Of a stretch of DNA of 64,000 bases, positions 1-12,927 are shown piece after piece (the stretch's first letter is position 1; every line of letters begins with the position of its first letter). A program made the translations under genes and the position numbers. The notes below the pieces were generated by a model. The model was given only the letters and a program-made list of their open reading frames with translations. It searched no databases and had not been told where the DNA came from. The DNA is from Tricholoma matsutake (taxonomy: Eukaryota > Basidiomycota > Agaricomycetes > Agaricales > Tricholomataceae): positions 186,001 through 250,000 of the forward strand of contig AP026541.1 of the NCBI GenBank assembly GCA_026075535.2. The letters are read 5' to 3'.

Positions 1-414
1 AGACACATACACAGCCATGTGACCCATACAGTCACATGAGCACATGTTAACATTTGTGTAGCATAGATACTATTCATCATTCAATACCACTGCAATAGAG
101 TGTTCTGCCCATGCTTTAGGGCTTCTTGCTTGCATTCTCAGCATGTTCCCACAAGACTGCACATCTCCAATGTGCAGAAGAAGTGAGGCACATGAGAAGA
201 ACACAGACACTGTGTGAATGTGCACATCTACTGCTGGTTTCAGAACAAGATTTTGAGTCAGAGAGAAGTTGGAATAAAATAGAGCATAGTATGAAAGGCA
301 TAATTGTGGTTATAACAGTTAATATATTCAACATTCTTTCATTCAATGTCAATAAACTTCATTAAATCTATAGTATATGTGCAAGAGAAAGCTATATGTA
401 AAAGTAAATGATAA
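1..414. other. AT-rich flank downstream of Plavaka transposase 1
   Basis: No gene is recognised here. By analogy with element 2, where the transposase stop lies about 290 bp from the terminal repeat, the left end of Plavaka element 1 should lie here or just outside the window. I could not find the CATCAGG terminus, so that end is either eroded or beyond position 1. Confidence 0.5.
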
Positions 415-3400
415 CTAGAAAGCAATCTCAAAAGCATGATGGTCAATGAATTTATTTACATAAAACAATTGAAACTTATCTAGCGTATCAGAAAAGAGGA
501 GATCTCTTGAAACAAATTCATCCTTGAATACTGGTAGGAGATGTGCTGCTCAAACAATAGTATCAAGATGAATTACTGAAGCAATGGGTACTCCATCATC
601 TGTAACATCAGGCTCAACAACCCACATTCCAGTTCCTGGATCTGCTGATTGACCAACATGTGAAAACCACTGTGCAAGAGCACATGGATACTTGACACCA
701 TCAAATGTACATGAGAAAAAGAGGCGGACACAAGCAATGTCAAGACCAGCCATTCCAGGAGCATTTGGATCTGTTTCTACAAAGATGCAATCATGACGGG
801 CTGGGCCTTTTCTCCATGATTTGACAGCACGAATGTGCTCATTACGCATACCCCCTACTCCAGATATGTCACTTGGAGAATAAAATGTGGCCACAGAAGA
901 GGGATATATGGTAATTTTGTCATTGAATGGGGGTAAATTGAGGGGTTCTGGTGCTTGACTTAGAGATAATTGTGGATGCGTTTGGGTGTACAGAAACTGT
1001 TGAATAAGAAGGTTGAGATCATGTTGATCAATGTCTGCTGCAAGATCATTTGGATAAATATGAGAGACTGCTGAAATGTGTGAGTATCAGTTATTATAAT
1101 GATTAATGCACTTACTAGCAGTCTTAGCCAGGTTAACATGGGCTTCTACTGTTGGACCAGCTACCACATCACCGTCATTGTCTTCATTATCTGCAAATAT
1201 ATTACCAGCCAGGGGCTGTGTAGCTTCTAGCTCAGGGCCAGTATTGCTGCCATGATCTTGTAATACTGATTCTTGTTCTGAATCATGTTGAGGGTTGGTA
1301 TGTATAGCTGCATGTTAACAAATTAACAATTATATATTTGAAGATGATAAATTTATGCACCAATTCTAGATAATGCCCAGTCAAGAGATGTTCTGTCAAG
1401 CATTTTGTGGTGAACAAAATCAACCTGTGCTGCTGCTAGCTTATCAAGCTGTTGATTTGTAAGTAACATCTGGCCAAGAGCATTGAAGCGATTGGAGCGC
1501 TGCCATGGTTCCTTGACAGCTTTGATATGTTTTGATTCAGTTATTGAGGAACTTAAGCCATTAGGAGCACCAAATGCTCTAATTAGTTGAAGATAATGAA
1601 GAAGTGAATGTTGTTGAGGTAGGTTAAAGCCAGCAGCACAGACACCACATTCTTGAAAGATTTTGCGATGAGTATGATAGCACTTTAGTGCATCTTCCAA
1701 TTCTTCAAGACTTTTAGTGTCAAGAATATCACATCGAGCAATATAACAGAATTCAGAAAGGCATGTATAGCCTGTATCATTTCTGTTGGGACATGGCCTT
1801 CAATTGCTGGAAGGTAAACCTTGACAAAATCAATTGATAAGCTGAGGGACATATTATGAATTTATCCACACCTTCATAAGTGCCTTTGAATCATCACCAG
1901 TCCATTGCTTGAAGCCTCTACCTTCTGGAAATTGTCGGAGACCTGCAAATGAAGGTGCCAATGCAATCCTATATGTATATTAGTATACTATTAATCTGTA
2001 GAATTGATGACCCACCGTTGATCAATGTCATCTAATATTCTATTAGCTTCACACTCAGAATGTATTTCCTTGATATAATCAGTGACCCAGGCAACTATAT
2101 GGTCCTTGAATGTCCCCTTTATCAATTGGTAAAGTAAATCAGGTGAGAGAAGCTCATGGATATCTGCTCATGGAAAAGCATTTGTAAATGGCTAAAAATG
2201 TGAAGCAATAAGTAATGATCAATATCTAACCATAAGAAAAAATTACTATAACATCACCAACAATGCCATATTCATCCCATAACACACCTAATTCAAATTC
2301 TTCACCCAATATGTCAGAATGGGCATGAGACCGATGAATATGTTGATGACTATCAAGATCTCGAGAAGGTGCAGTACATCTAATGCAATCACAAATATGA
2401 GTATGTACTGTTGCAAAAGACAGTCTTACCTAGGGCATCAGCCTTGAACAATGCAGGCAAGAAGGGCTTGCTCTGGATAATCAGCTATGTATGGTCCAAG
2501 CCCATAAATGACTCTCCAAAAGTATCCATCAGTACAACGAACAATCTCTGGTTCAGTCATGAAGGGTTTGAGAGATTCAATAATTTTGGCTAATGAGGAG
2601 TGTAAGAGCTGGCAGCGGAATTTGTGGAATTCAGCATCATTTTGATGTGCATGATTAGCTATAATAATTTTATTTAAATACCACAACTGCTTTCTGAAAT
2701 TGTAACATACTTTTTGGGATTGCAAGAAAACCAAGAAGCACAAGGCCATTGCGGTGTGCACGTCGAACATTGTTATGTAAGTTTCCAACAGAGAGATAAA
2801 CAGGCCAGTACTCGTTATTGCCAGTAGCAACAGAAACAGTTGTCTTATCACTTCCCAGTATAATTGGGCAGAAAAAAGCACCATGAGTTTCTGGATTCTC
2901 AGCAATTGAGTCCTAACAAACAATGCATATTGAGTTATATGTTAAGTAAAATACCAGATTATTGGTATTACTTACTGCCTGTTTCCATGACCAATTTGCA
3001 GACATAAAATCATGGTAGCAATGAGATCCATCAGCATCATGCTCCTGATATGGAGTATAGTCAAATCCATTTTCAAAGTCTGGATTTGAAATAATGTTGT
3101 GAACAAGTTGGCAGGGGTCACAAAACCAAACATCATAGCTTGCATCCATCCAAGATGGAACTTCACCTTCTGGTCAATTTCCATTGAATTGGAGAGAGAA
3201 GCTCTTCCATGGGATGTCACCAAGAGGAGTAGCATCAATAGTATCATACAAGTGCTTGTGGTTCTGAAATGGTGCTGATTCACCATGTGCAGCTGCTGAG
3301 GCACTCCACAGATTGAGCAAGGTGTTGATGTCAGATGCAGACATTTGATTTTGACGATAGAGAAAATCAGCAAGTTCAAATTCAACTCGCCCTGCATAGG

Positions 3401-4086
3401 GTGTCCAGTCATTGGGCCCATGGTCAGATTCACAAGGAGAAGAAGGAGAGTCCTCAACAATATTAACACCATGTTGATCACATTTCTGACCTGGATGTGA
3501 TACATAAATTATTTAAAATTTGAAATAACAAAAAATCCATCAGAAACTCACCATTGAGTTTATCATGATAGACTCTCCTGAGAACCTTATCATTTGCAGG
3601 TGTTTGTTGATGTCCATGTGACCTGGATTCATGCTGTGGACTGCTTGGAATAATGGGAGGGGAGCTGTGACCATCACTACCATGGAGATCATGATCATAT
3701 AAATTATTGCCATTGTTGTAGCCATAATCATCATCCTCATTATAGTCATCAGGAAATGGTGGTTCAAAGTCAACATCCATGGGTGCATCATCAGGGGAAA
3801 AAAGAGGTGGTGATGGGCCAGGAAATTCTTGATCACAAATTTCAAATGAAACATTATCTGGATGTAAAGGTTCCCCTTCACTGTCTGAATGTTGAGGAGA
3901 TGGGGGACGGTCAGGAACTGGAGATGATGTATGACTACTAGTTGCCTGAGACCCATGCTTTGCATGAACATGGTTCTTGAGTCCAGCTCTGTTATAAAAT
4001 CGATGAATGCACTGCAAACACTGGAATTTATGGTGATGAGCTGCAGGAGTATAGACACTGTTCTGCATGTTTTGAGAGGAAAACAT
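415..4086 (-). pseudogene. Plavaka-type DNA transposase, element 1 (decayed)
   Basis: This is a Plavaka-family transposase (CACTA-like DDE DNA transposon superfamily, common in basidiomycetes), expected to cut and paste its own element in the nucleus. The N-terminus has a C2H2 zinc finger (C-x2-C-x12-H-x4-H, about 3980-4050), followed by an acidic Pro/Ser-rich linker. Family blocks are recognisable in several exons: YHDKLNGE before an intron near 3550, a stretch around VIYGLGPYIADYPEQALLACIVQG (2438-2500), ITESKHIKAVKEPWQRS (about 1500-1560) and the C-terminal SDISGVGGMR..AVKSWRKGP block (about 790-870). The frame is split by short introns. An in-frame TGA at 550-552 replaces the CGA (Arg) found at the same place in element 2 (16614-16616), so this copy is probably dead. 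The last codon (TAG) is at 415-417. The start at 4086 was chosen by alignment with element 2. Exon borders are approximate. Confidence 0.85.
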
Positions 4087-4931
4087 TCTCCTTGTGATAG
4101 AGGTGCAGGTAAAAGGGTAGGCTGGTGGGAATGTGTGCAGATAATGCAGGAACACAGCAAGGTTCAGCTGTAAGATTTGGTTTCAAGGAGGAGTGCAAAT
4201 ACTGATGGAATATGAATATGGAATGACCACAGGCAGGGTAAAGTCACAGGTAGTGACACCACAAGCAGATATAACAATTTGAGCAGGATGCAGGCAGCAC
4301 AATGTGGTAAAAAAGTGTGTTGAACATGTTGTGCCTGACCAGATGCACAGTACACAGAGACTTGCGGAGGAAAGGGAGTGTGTTGGCAAACCAAGCACAT
4401 GTGTGGGCACAGACAAGCACATGTGTGTGCAAGATTGATTCTACCCCTACAATGGTCACATGATCTATGCTGCATGGTTACACTGTACCCACAGATATGC
4501 ACAAAGGCCCCAAGACACAACAAAATAGAAATGCAGGAACAAAGGTGAGGCCTGAACCATGAGAGGAAAGTCAAAATATGAGAGGAGGCAAGAGTAGACA
4601 CAATGGGCAAGGTGATATGACCAAGGACTCTCGGAGTATAGATTAGTATGACAAGAGCTGGAGATTTGAATAGTTCAGAAATACAGGTGAGGATGCAGGC
4701 AGGAGAGGAAATCCAAAAACAGGTAGTCTACAGGCAGGTAGATATATGTATGAGAAAAGGGTGAGTGGACATGTGTAAACTGTAGAAGAACTATAAATGC
4801 GAAGCGAGCATGGGAATTTGAGCATTGACAGGCGTGGAAATATCAGAATTTTAATCAGCTAAGTTCAAAGTTCAACCAAACACATTGCACAGCTGACGCT
4901 TACTCCACAAAACCTACAACCCTCTCGCTAC
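4087..4931. promoter_or_regulatory. Divergent intergenic region of Plavaka element 1
   Basis: About 0.85 kb lies between the transposase (leftward) and the accessory gene (rightward). Short overlapping ORFs here have no recognisable similarity. Its position implies a shared or bidirectional promoter for the two element genes. Element 2 has a much shorter equivalent gap (12928-13171). I identified no specific motif. Confidence 0.4.
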
Positions 4932-7550
4932 ATGTCTTCCCGTGTAACTCGTGCATCTAACGCTGCCGAATGCCCGGGCCTGGCTATCAAACCTGCACCA
5001 CGTCGAACCTCAGTGGAGGTGAAGGCAGCTGCTAATGCCAAGAAAGCAGCTAATGTGGCCAAGAAGCAGGCACAAGAAGCCTGTATCAAGTGCATCGCTG
5101 TGTTTGAGAGTAATGCCAGAGACAACGAGGACCTCATTGATGCCACGCCTCGACCCAACTTCACGCCTCATGACAGCCATCCTGATTTGGAGACAGGTCT
5201 TGGGACCAGTGAGGATGATGGGCCTAACCTTAATAAGGATACATACATCCCACCTAATGAGTCTGATGATGAGTCAGATAATTCCATTCAATCTGCAGAA
5301 GTTATGCCCATACCAAAGAGGAAGACGAAAGCAACTCCGGCAGCAGCTGCCAGCAAAGTGACAAAGCCAGGCATGGCTGGAAATGCCAGTTTGACAGCCA
5401 CCAAACAGCTTGCCACCATTACCGAGAATTCTGACAGTGACAGCGAGCCACTGGTGCCAAAGAAGGCACAGATGTTGTCAAGGTGGGGACAGATGGAAGA
5501 GGAGACTGATAGCGATGGAGTAAATCTGCCATTGAAGCATTGGAAGCCAAAGGTGAGAGGGCATGCTACCGAGACTGAGGGCTCTGCTGCTGTTGAAAGT
5601 GACATGGAAGCACCACCATCGAAGAAGCCTAAAGTCATGGAGAAATCGACGGAGAAGATGGGTAAGAAGAAAGAGAGTGTCTGTGAGGCGATTGCAGCCA
5701 TTCAACAAGGTCAAATGGGCAACAATGGCAGAGTGAGAGAGAAGCAGCAGGCGGAGGTGGCAGTGGAAGAGAAGGCATGAGCAGTGGTTACTGAGATGAA
5801 AAATCCGTCGAAGGGTGTACCCAAGCATTTCAGCGATGGTCCCCAGTGGAATCGACGAGGGGAAGGGAGTGAGAAAGAGGATGTAAAGAAGCTTGAAGAA
5901 GATCAATCAATCACCAACTGCCCTGTCAAGCGTCCAAATCAGAATGACCACATTGATCTCCCACTGAATGACACCATGTATGTCACAACTCCTTTGAGTT
6001 GACACTCCACATGCTGACTCTCAATCCCACGATGTTGTTCTATTGGACGCTTAGCAACCCCCCTGCAAAGAAGATGAAGTACTCGGTCGAGTCTTGCGCG
6101 AAGTCTATCCCATCCAATGCAAGCCGCCCTACAAGTCAGGCCAACTCAGTCAAAATGGGGAAATTGAGCACCAACCGCTATGGCTCCACTGCACCTGCAC
6201 TAATGAGCGCTTCTTCCCATGCTGCTAGCTCTGTTCTTACCAGTGCTATCACGATCACTAGTGCTCAAGACCCTGCCAAAGTCAAACAAGATCTGGATTC
6301 TATCTACATGTATGATGGAGGTCTCTCAGATCACGAGGAAATGGCTGGCATTGAACACGATGCAGCCTATGCCTCTCCCATCAAAGGCAAGAGACACTTG
6401 AACAGCAAGGTAAGCATATTTTTATCTTGATGTATGAATTGCTGTAACTCATGTCTAAACTAGGCACTCATGACTGAAAAAAAACCCAAAGCGATGGACA
6501 CCAACAAGAAATTCAAGAATGAAGACCTTCCATCTTCCATTGATCGCCAGGTCTGGCATTGTGTTTTCGTCCCAACATTTATGATGCACATCTCTCGGCA
6601 AGACAATCCCTTCGAGCACAATGTCAAGGTTGGATGCACAGCTATGCAGAAGATCTGGGATGCGTTCTTCAGTGAAGCACCTCACAGGATCATCCAATCA
6701 AGTGCTGTATATCAGCTTGTACATATTCATTTTCAATTTATGAGTTTTCAAAACATTCATTTGCATTGCAGACCATGCAACGTGTTTCAGACTCGTGGCG
6801 CAGCACCGTGGGCTCAACGGCGATTGCCGTTGTCCTCACCTTTTGCAATGCAAACTCTGACTTGAAGAACTCTGATGAGAATCGCCAAGAACTTGCCGCA
6901 CAGTACCTCGAGCATCTCCGTTTTCTCTACCACAAGGCTGATGGTGACGACGCCAAGGTAAATACATCTGTTTGATCAATTCGTCACTGATGCTATCAAT
7001 ATGTTTCATAGAAATTCAAGGGAGCGTTCCATGCCCCCTTCATCCTACAAACCTTTGCTTCTCATCTCACCGCTGTCAAGGGTGCCCAGAAGATCCATGG
7101 GATTGACAATGCTCAACCATATGGAGCTCTTGCCATTGCGACAGCTGTGGTAAGTGTCGCCATAACAATGATGTCACCTCTTCATGTCCGCTGCAGGTTG
7201 AGCATGCATTGAAGCTCATTGCATCGGGAATAATCACCATCGAGATGGTGAAAAAGGCAAAGGGGCGAATCCCAACACTTCCGAAGCAAATAAATCAAGC
7301 CACAGGGAAGGTCTCCAATCAGTTCACAGTGTTCAACGAGGCATCGTGGGGTAAGCGTTGTTCTTCTTACGTTAAATCGGCAAAAAACCTATCTGCTTCT
7401 TGATTCAATGAAATCATCACACTTTCTGCCGAGTACATGAAGATCAGCCAAAATCTTGAAGACAAGGATGTTATTGAGATCCCTGATGACGACGACGACG
7501 ATATCCATGCCAACATTGTTGATCATTCCTCTAGTGGCGAAGATGATTGA
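4932..7550 (+). pseudogene. Plavaka-associated accessory gene, element 1
   Basis: Conserved protein of unknown function encoded opposite the transposase; I do not recognise a named domain. The N-terminus is Ala/Lys-rich and probably helical (MSSRVTRAS.., about residues 30-60), then comes a long acidic/Ser/Lys disordered segment. A conserved C-terminal half runs over several small exons: a WHCVFVPTFMMH block (about 6550-6600), an STAIAVVLTFCNANSDL..FLYHKA block (about 6800-6940), FILQTFASHL..GALAIATAV (about 7040-7150), VEHALKLIASG (about 7198-7230) and an acidic tail ending in TGA 7548-7550. Introns follow GT..AG, for example after 6411, 6718, 6957 and 7149. In-frame TGA codons at 5778-5780 and 7401-7403 interrupt it. 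The homologue in element 2 lines up along most of its length, so it is a real gene family carried by this transposon. It may act as a partner of the transposase or as a DNA-binding or regulatory protein; this is inference. Confidence 0.7.
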
Positions 7551-8087
7551 TTGTAATCTTCCTCGCCTTTGCCTCTGGTTAATGACTGATCATTTATTCT
7601 AGAGGTAACGACAACGCAATGTTCAAGGGCCCCCACCAATTCAAATAATGCTGCTTTTTGTTCCCTATTTCTTATATGCATGATGGATTCCCTTATGATC
7701 TTAAATTTCACTTAGACTACACTTTCCATTCTTCCTTAGATGATGGAATATACTTGTTTTTCCAGCTGACTTTCCTTAATGATGCTTATGGACCACCTTC
7801 TGAGATCTTCGACGCTTAAAACTATGCTTACATCTACTTTTTTGCTGCTTAATGGCCTTAGGCTGCTCCTTAAAAATCCCTTGATGTCGTAGCACATACT
7901 TAGAATAAGCGAAATAAGGAAGCACTAAGGAAGCAAATAAGGATAAATTTGCTTAATTCAGGAAACGACCCTACTTATTCTAAGCAAGATCTCCTTAACA
8001 GCTGTTTGCTTAATACTGCTTAATTTTGACTTTAAGTAAGAATAAGGAGCATTAAGTATAATAAGTCAGCATTGGATTTTCCTGATG
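7551..8087 (+). repeat. Right terminal and subterminal region of Plavaka element 1
   Basis: This noncoding end is dense in AATAAG/CTTATT and CTTAA motifs (about 7880-8070), typical of subterminal transposase-binding repeats. It finishes with GGATTTTCCTGATG at about 8074-8087, the reverse complement of the CATCAGGAAAATC terminus seen at both ends of element 2. The distance from the accessory gene stop (about 537 bp) matches element 2 (about 571 bp). Confidence 0.7.
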
Positions 8088-8093
8088 TAATTG

Positions 8094-8700
8094 GTCACAC
8101 ACCTTTCCTATTGTCCAAATCTCCTTCTGAGCAGTTAGGGTAGTCACCTACCCTATATTTATAGCCTACAAGTCAACTATATAGTCAATACTTCGAGCTA
8201 CAGAGTAGGATCTACACTTGTTGTGTCACTGTTGAGCTATGTTCAAGTTATTGCCTTTTTTGGAACACTTGCTTCAACCTACCTCTCTAGTGTATGGCAT
8301 GGCCTCTCCTGCTATCTGGATGGACTATAGCTCAAGGGAACTTCATAAGATATATTACTATGCACTATTTTATGTACCATATTGAGAAGCTGAAGCTCTG
8401 CTGGCCTTTGGTGAGTATAACCTATCTCAATATATTGACTCTCCATCCCTCTTGTACAGACTCATGGACCATTCCAAGGTGTTAACTCTACTTATAGTAC
8501 CTTGGTATGCTCGTATATATTGCCACTAATGAGTACTGTAACCTGGCATTGAGTAACAAGGAGATTAGATGAGTAGGTGTAGATCCTACTCTGTAGCTCG
8601 AAGTATTGACTATATAGTTGACTTGTAGGCTATAAATATAGGGTAAGTGACTACCCTAACTGCTCAGAAGGAGATTTGGACAATAGGAAAGGTGTGTGAC
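8094..8700. mobile_element. 607-bp MITE-like element with 124-bp terminal inverted repeats
   Basis: Near-perfect inverted repeats lie at 8094-8217 and 8577-8700, beginning GTCACACACCTTTCC and ending with ..GGATCTACAC. The 360-bp core has no convincing ORF. Size and structure fit a nonautonomous DNA transposon. It starts only 6 bp outside the right terminus of Plavaka element 1. The flanks (TAATTG left, GAATTA right) do not form a clear target duplication. Superfamily unknown. Confidence 0.8.
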
Positions 8701-9754
8701 GAATTATGGGCAAAGTTCTGTTCTGTTGATGGGAAACCCATGCCCCTGTGAGCCAGGACCTCAGTCCCATCCCATTATACATACAGACCTTTTATTTACT
8801 TCACCTATAGACCTGGAAAACGAAGAAATCGAACGCTTTTGTGCCACGGATCTCATGCAGCAAGTATTCCTCCTCCCCACCCCTAGTTCGCTTTTTTGAC
8901 TATCTTATCCCATGTAGCTTTGATGGTAGGCTCTCCCCATCGTTTGTAAGGTCTCTATGATGCATTTATGATGCTCATTCATGCAGTGGGATGAACAGGA
9001 GAGCTGGTGAGTCACCATCTCTGATATCACACTAACACATAATTTGACATCCACCCACTGGCCCTCTAGTCTCTATGCTTGGTATACCACTCTATATGGT
9101 ACCCTTACACCCTTTTGGCTGTACAACTTTGGTCCTTATCCACATGCCAGCTCAGCAGTGGGTACCCTCTCCTCCTCCCCTACATTTTCGCTTTTTTCTA
9201 ATTGTAGTCACTGCCTTATGGGCTAGAGCACTTATCCCTATCATGTATATAGACCTTGACATGATTTTATTGGCCTGGATATCAGTACAACAATCTCTCA
9301 TTCTCACTTCAAGAAGGTAGTGCTCTAGCAGGCTTATCAGGGCAGGTAAAGTGGAAAGGATGGCAGGTAGTCATTCTATGTACACATGTAGTTAATGTAA
9401 GCAAAAGAAACCAAGGGCAGGTACTGATGTCTGGCACATGCCGTAGATGTCTTGGAGGAGTCTACACTATATCTATTCAAGGTTTATTGGAGGAGGGCCA
9501 TACACATTTAATTCCCTCTTATTAGAGGAGGACCTCATATGTAGCTCCACCTCTAATAAGAGGTGATTGGTGGGATTATCAGGTGTTTTCTCACCAGGCA
9601 CAGTGCTAAAAAGATGAAAAATGATCATTTTTCGGTTCCCTTTTTACAAAAGCAAGGGTAGGGTTCCATTTTACATATTCATTCTCAGTTCCATTCTTGA
9701 GAAAAATGGAATCAAAATGAAATAGAAAATGATTGAAAAATGAGTGAAAAATGA
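8701..9754. other. Intergenic DNA with a 17-bp hairpin
   Basis: No coding sequence is recognised. A hairpin-forming inverted repeat of CCTCTTATTAGAGG type lies at 9515-9531 and 9547-9563. The stretch 9605-9755 is rich in AAAATG/CATTTTT motifs. The ORFs present are short and without recognisable similarity. Confidence 0.4.
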
Positions 9755-9849
9755 ACCAAAAATGCCAACCGTGAACAACCCTATTGCTTCGAGTATTTAT
9801 CACAAGCTCGAGGTAAACTCCTCTTTTTCAGCAAAGATTCTGATGGCAG
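9755..9849 (+). pseudogene. Upstream fragment of kinase-like gene, split by Plavaka element 2
   Basis: A short open frame ends in ..LLFFSKDSDG, which precedes the ICIKFVRQYSPE segment in small fungal kinase-like proteins. It stops exactly at the left terminal repeat of Plavaka element 2. The frame resumes on the other side of the element (17045) if the element and one copy of a 2-bp AG duplication are disregarded. More upstream coding sequence was not found. Confidence 0.55.
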
Positions 9850-10420
9850 CATCAGGAAAATCTAGTTTTTTCTTACTAACCCTTAGGCATGCTTATCAGG
9901 GCTTAATGAGCCTTCTAAGCACCACTAATTGGAGGTCACTAAGCCTGCCAGTGCTTAGGCTAAGCCAAGTCAATTACTGAATTTGACTTACTCGAGACTT
10001 ATTGTCTGGCTTATTTGGGACTTGGGGCTAAGCACAGATCTAAGTAATCTTTTAAGTCAGTCTTCAACCAAAATTCCATGAGAGAAATGAATCAAGAGTT
10101 CAATAAGCAGTGGAAAAGCTGGAAAAGCTTGAGGGTACCTGACTCAATCATGGCAGTTTTGACGGTTAAGCATTCATTAAGCACACAAAGATTTGTGAAA
10201 AAACATGTATTTGTGTCATAAGGAGGTCCAAGTATGGGTATAAGGATGTGCTAGATATTAAGCAATGGAAGAGACCGAGCAAAGCATGTCAAGCAATGTG
10301 CCAGAGTTGAATCTGGCATGGTGATGGGCAAGAGCGTGTAAGGAAATGAGAATGGTGGGAAATTTTCTAGTAGGTATATACGTTGATAGCAAACCATGGC
10401 ACAGATTCTAAAATATCATG

Positions 10421-12927
10421 TTAGTAAAGTTGTGAAAGAGAAAAAACTGACTTACACTCTATATCAGAATCAGAGTTATCAACAAGCAATGCACGTTCAT
10501 CATCTTCATCAATGTTGATGATATCTGTAGCTTCCATAGTCTTGGTGCGAGTGCGAGTCAGCTTCATGAACTCTTGCGCTTCTTGAATGATGGCATCGAA
10601 CTTGACGTTTGTGAGTGAGTGTGTTGATCTGGCGTAACCACAGGTGGCCTTACCCCAAGCGGCATCACTGAAACCGGTCTGGTGCACAGACTCCTTGCCC
10701 CAGGCAAGGTTGAGAGTTCAAGGAAGAGTCAGCATCTTGCCTTTGCTAGCACGAACCATGGCAACAGTCAAAGTGCCTGTGGCAACCAGAGTTAATGCCC
10801 TCTCCACCTAACAACCATCAGAGCTGTGACAACTCCACAAGCACAATATATGATACTTACCGAAGCAGCAGCAAGGCCTAAACCACCAATTGCCACAGGG
10901 GTTGTTTACCAGGGTCGTGGAGGCCAGAAACCCTCACAGAACTTTCAATAGCTGCAAGGTGAGCCGCAAAAGTTTGGAGGATGAAGGGGCTACGAAAGAG
11001 CCCCTTCCATTTCTGAGAAGCATGATGTTAGTATCGGAGCATGTGCATTGTTTGGATTTGCTTACCTTTCTGTCATCGTTGTCAGAGTTCTTATACAAAA
11101 AGTGAAGATCCTTAAGGTAATACATGGCAAAATCTTGACGTTCTTCATCTGAATCATGTAAATCTTCTTGGGAATCAAGAAACGCTATAACAACCACGAT
11201 GCCGGTGGATCCAATGACATTCCACCACAAGTCCAAGAGGCGTTGAACAGTCTGAAATATAAATCAGTATTGTTCCAGACCCAAACTGATAATGTACTTT
11301 CTGATAGATGGCACTGGATGCCGTTATCTCATATGGGCAATAGCCGATATTAAGGTGCTCACAAACCCCGATCAGTCATTGAAACATTCTCAACAGAAGG
11401 ATGACAATATCAATGATCCGACTGATAATAGGTACTATTCTCTCATCTATCTACCTTGATGTTTCTGTTACTAATGCTCGATCAATCTACACTTTTCTAT
11501 TGGATGCTCAGTGATGCCTCTGGCAAAAAGCGGAAACACAGCTCTGCAATCAATGACTGGGCCTCAGCAATTCTGACCAGTGCCAAACCTCCCTTGCAAG
11601 CTCCCAAGTCTACTTCGAGCCATGCGAAGTCTGATCTTCCCTCACTTACGAGTGGTGCTAGTCATTTGTTGGCACCCTCTGTTCTCACCCAAAATGTCAA
11701 GATTATCAGTCACTGAGCATCGGACTCAGCAAAGGTAAAAGCTGAACCAGTGCCTGATGCATGCACTACATACTATGGTGGTGGTCTCTCGGACAACGAT
11801 GAGATGAGAGGTGAGGAACAAGAGGTTGCAATTAACAGCCCTAAGGGAAAAAAGCGACTCACTAGCGAGGTGAGTCTACTTCTTCAATTGATCACAAATG
11901 TCTAAGTGTTATTTCAATCCAGCAACTCATAGTCCAAAAACCCTCAAAGGCCAGCAAAACTGCAACCAAAAAAGCTCGAAATGAGGAGCTTCTGGATTGG
12001 ATTGACCCGCAATGGTTCCGGCATACCTTTGTAATGACATATATGGCATTCATCGGTCAAACTGGTGATCCTTGGGATGTGCCTGTCAAGCAGTCGGTCA
12101 AGGTGATGCAGAATATCTGGGATACAATCAGTGGCCATGCCCTCCCTCTTCAACGTTCTGCCACCTTGGATGCTTTTGATATCAGCTATTGCCCCTTCCC
12201 TCTTCAATTTCCTGCCACCTTCTGCCAACTGGACCTGCGATGGGGCCTTGGGAGCTTGCTTTCCAACAGATCCTTCTTCTGCTCGCTTACTTGACATGGA
12301 CTTCACCATGCCACTATACTTGTTCTCTCGGTTCTTGTTCTCCTCTATCTTCTTCATGGCGATGTTGATCTCATCTCGCACCTTCACCTTCTTTTTTGGC
12401 TTGGGCATCTCTTCATCAGAGGGAGGCACTATCTCCACATCGGAATCGTCAACTTTCTTCTTCTGGACTGCTGTTTTCACTCCTCCCAACTTTACTCCCA
12501 CTCCCACCATGGCCTTCTGAGTAGCTTGAGCCTTCTGTTTTTTGGCAGGAGGGGATTGCTCATCACGTTCATCAGCTGACTCGTCCATGGCATCTGAGTT
12601 TTTGACAAACAGACCTCCATCAGACATCTCAACATCGCTCATCTCTGCAACGGGGACAAGGATGGAGGTTTTGCAGTTATGGGGTGGTGGCCATGGCTTT
12701 GGAGTGAAGGACAGGCGAGGGGTAGCATCAACCATATCTTCATTGGCCATCTCAGCATGCTCAAATGCAGCAGCACATTCAATGCTCTGCTTCTTAGCCT
12801 CTTCGTGAGCTGCCTTGGCCTGAGCCTTAGCTTCGCACTCCTGTTGAACCTCGGCTGTGGTTTGACGATATGTGGTCTTGTTGGCAAGTCCAGGGTGAAC
12901 TGTTTTGTTATGTACACGAGTTTCCAT
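10421..12927 (-). pseudogene. Plavaka-associated accessory gene, element 2, with an internal inversion
   Basis: Homologue of the accessory gene at 4932-7550. The N-terminal half reads on the minus strand from 12927 (METRVHNKTVHPGLANK.., an Ala/Lys/Glu-rich helix, then acidic and Lys-rich low complexity), and the C-terminal half also reads on the minus strand from about 11335 down to 10440 (GSTGIVVVIAFLDSQEDL.., FILQTFAAHL, AAWGKATCGYARS). The middle (about 11335-12135), matching 6040-6680 of element 1, lies on the plus strand, so about 0.8 kb has been inverted inside the gene. There is also an in-frame TGA on the minus strand (10718-10720) and a frame slip near 10900. A short imperfect duplication encoding LAEGGRKLKREG/IQGGRTLKREG sits beside the right breakpoint. 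Certainly nonfunctional. Confidence 0.7.
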
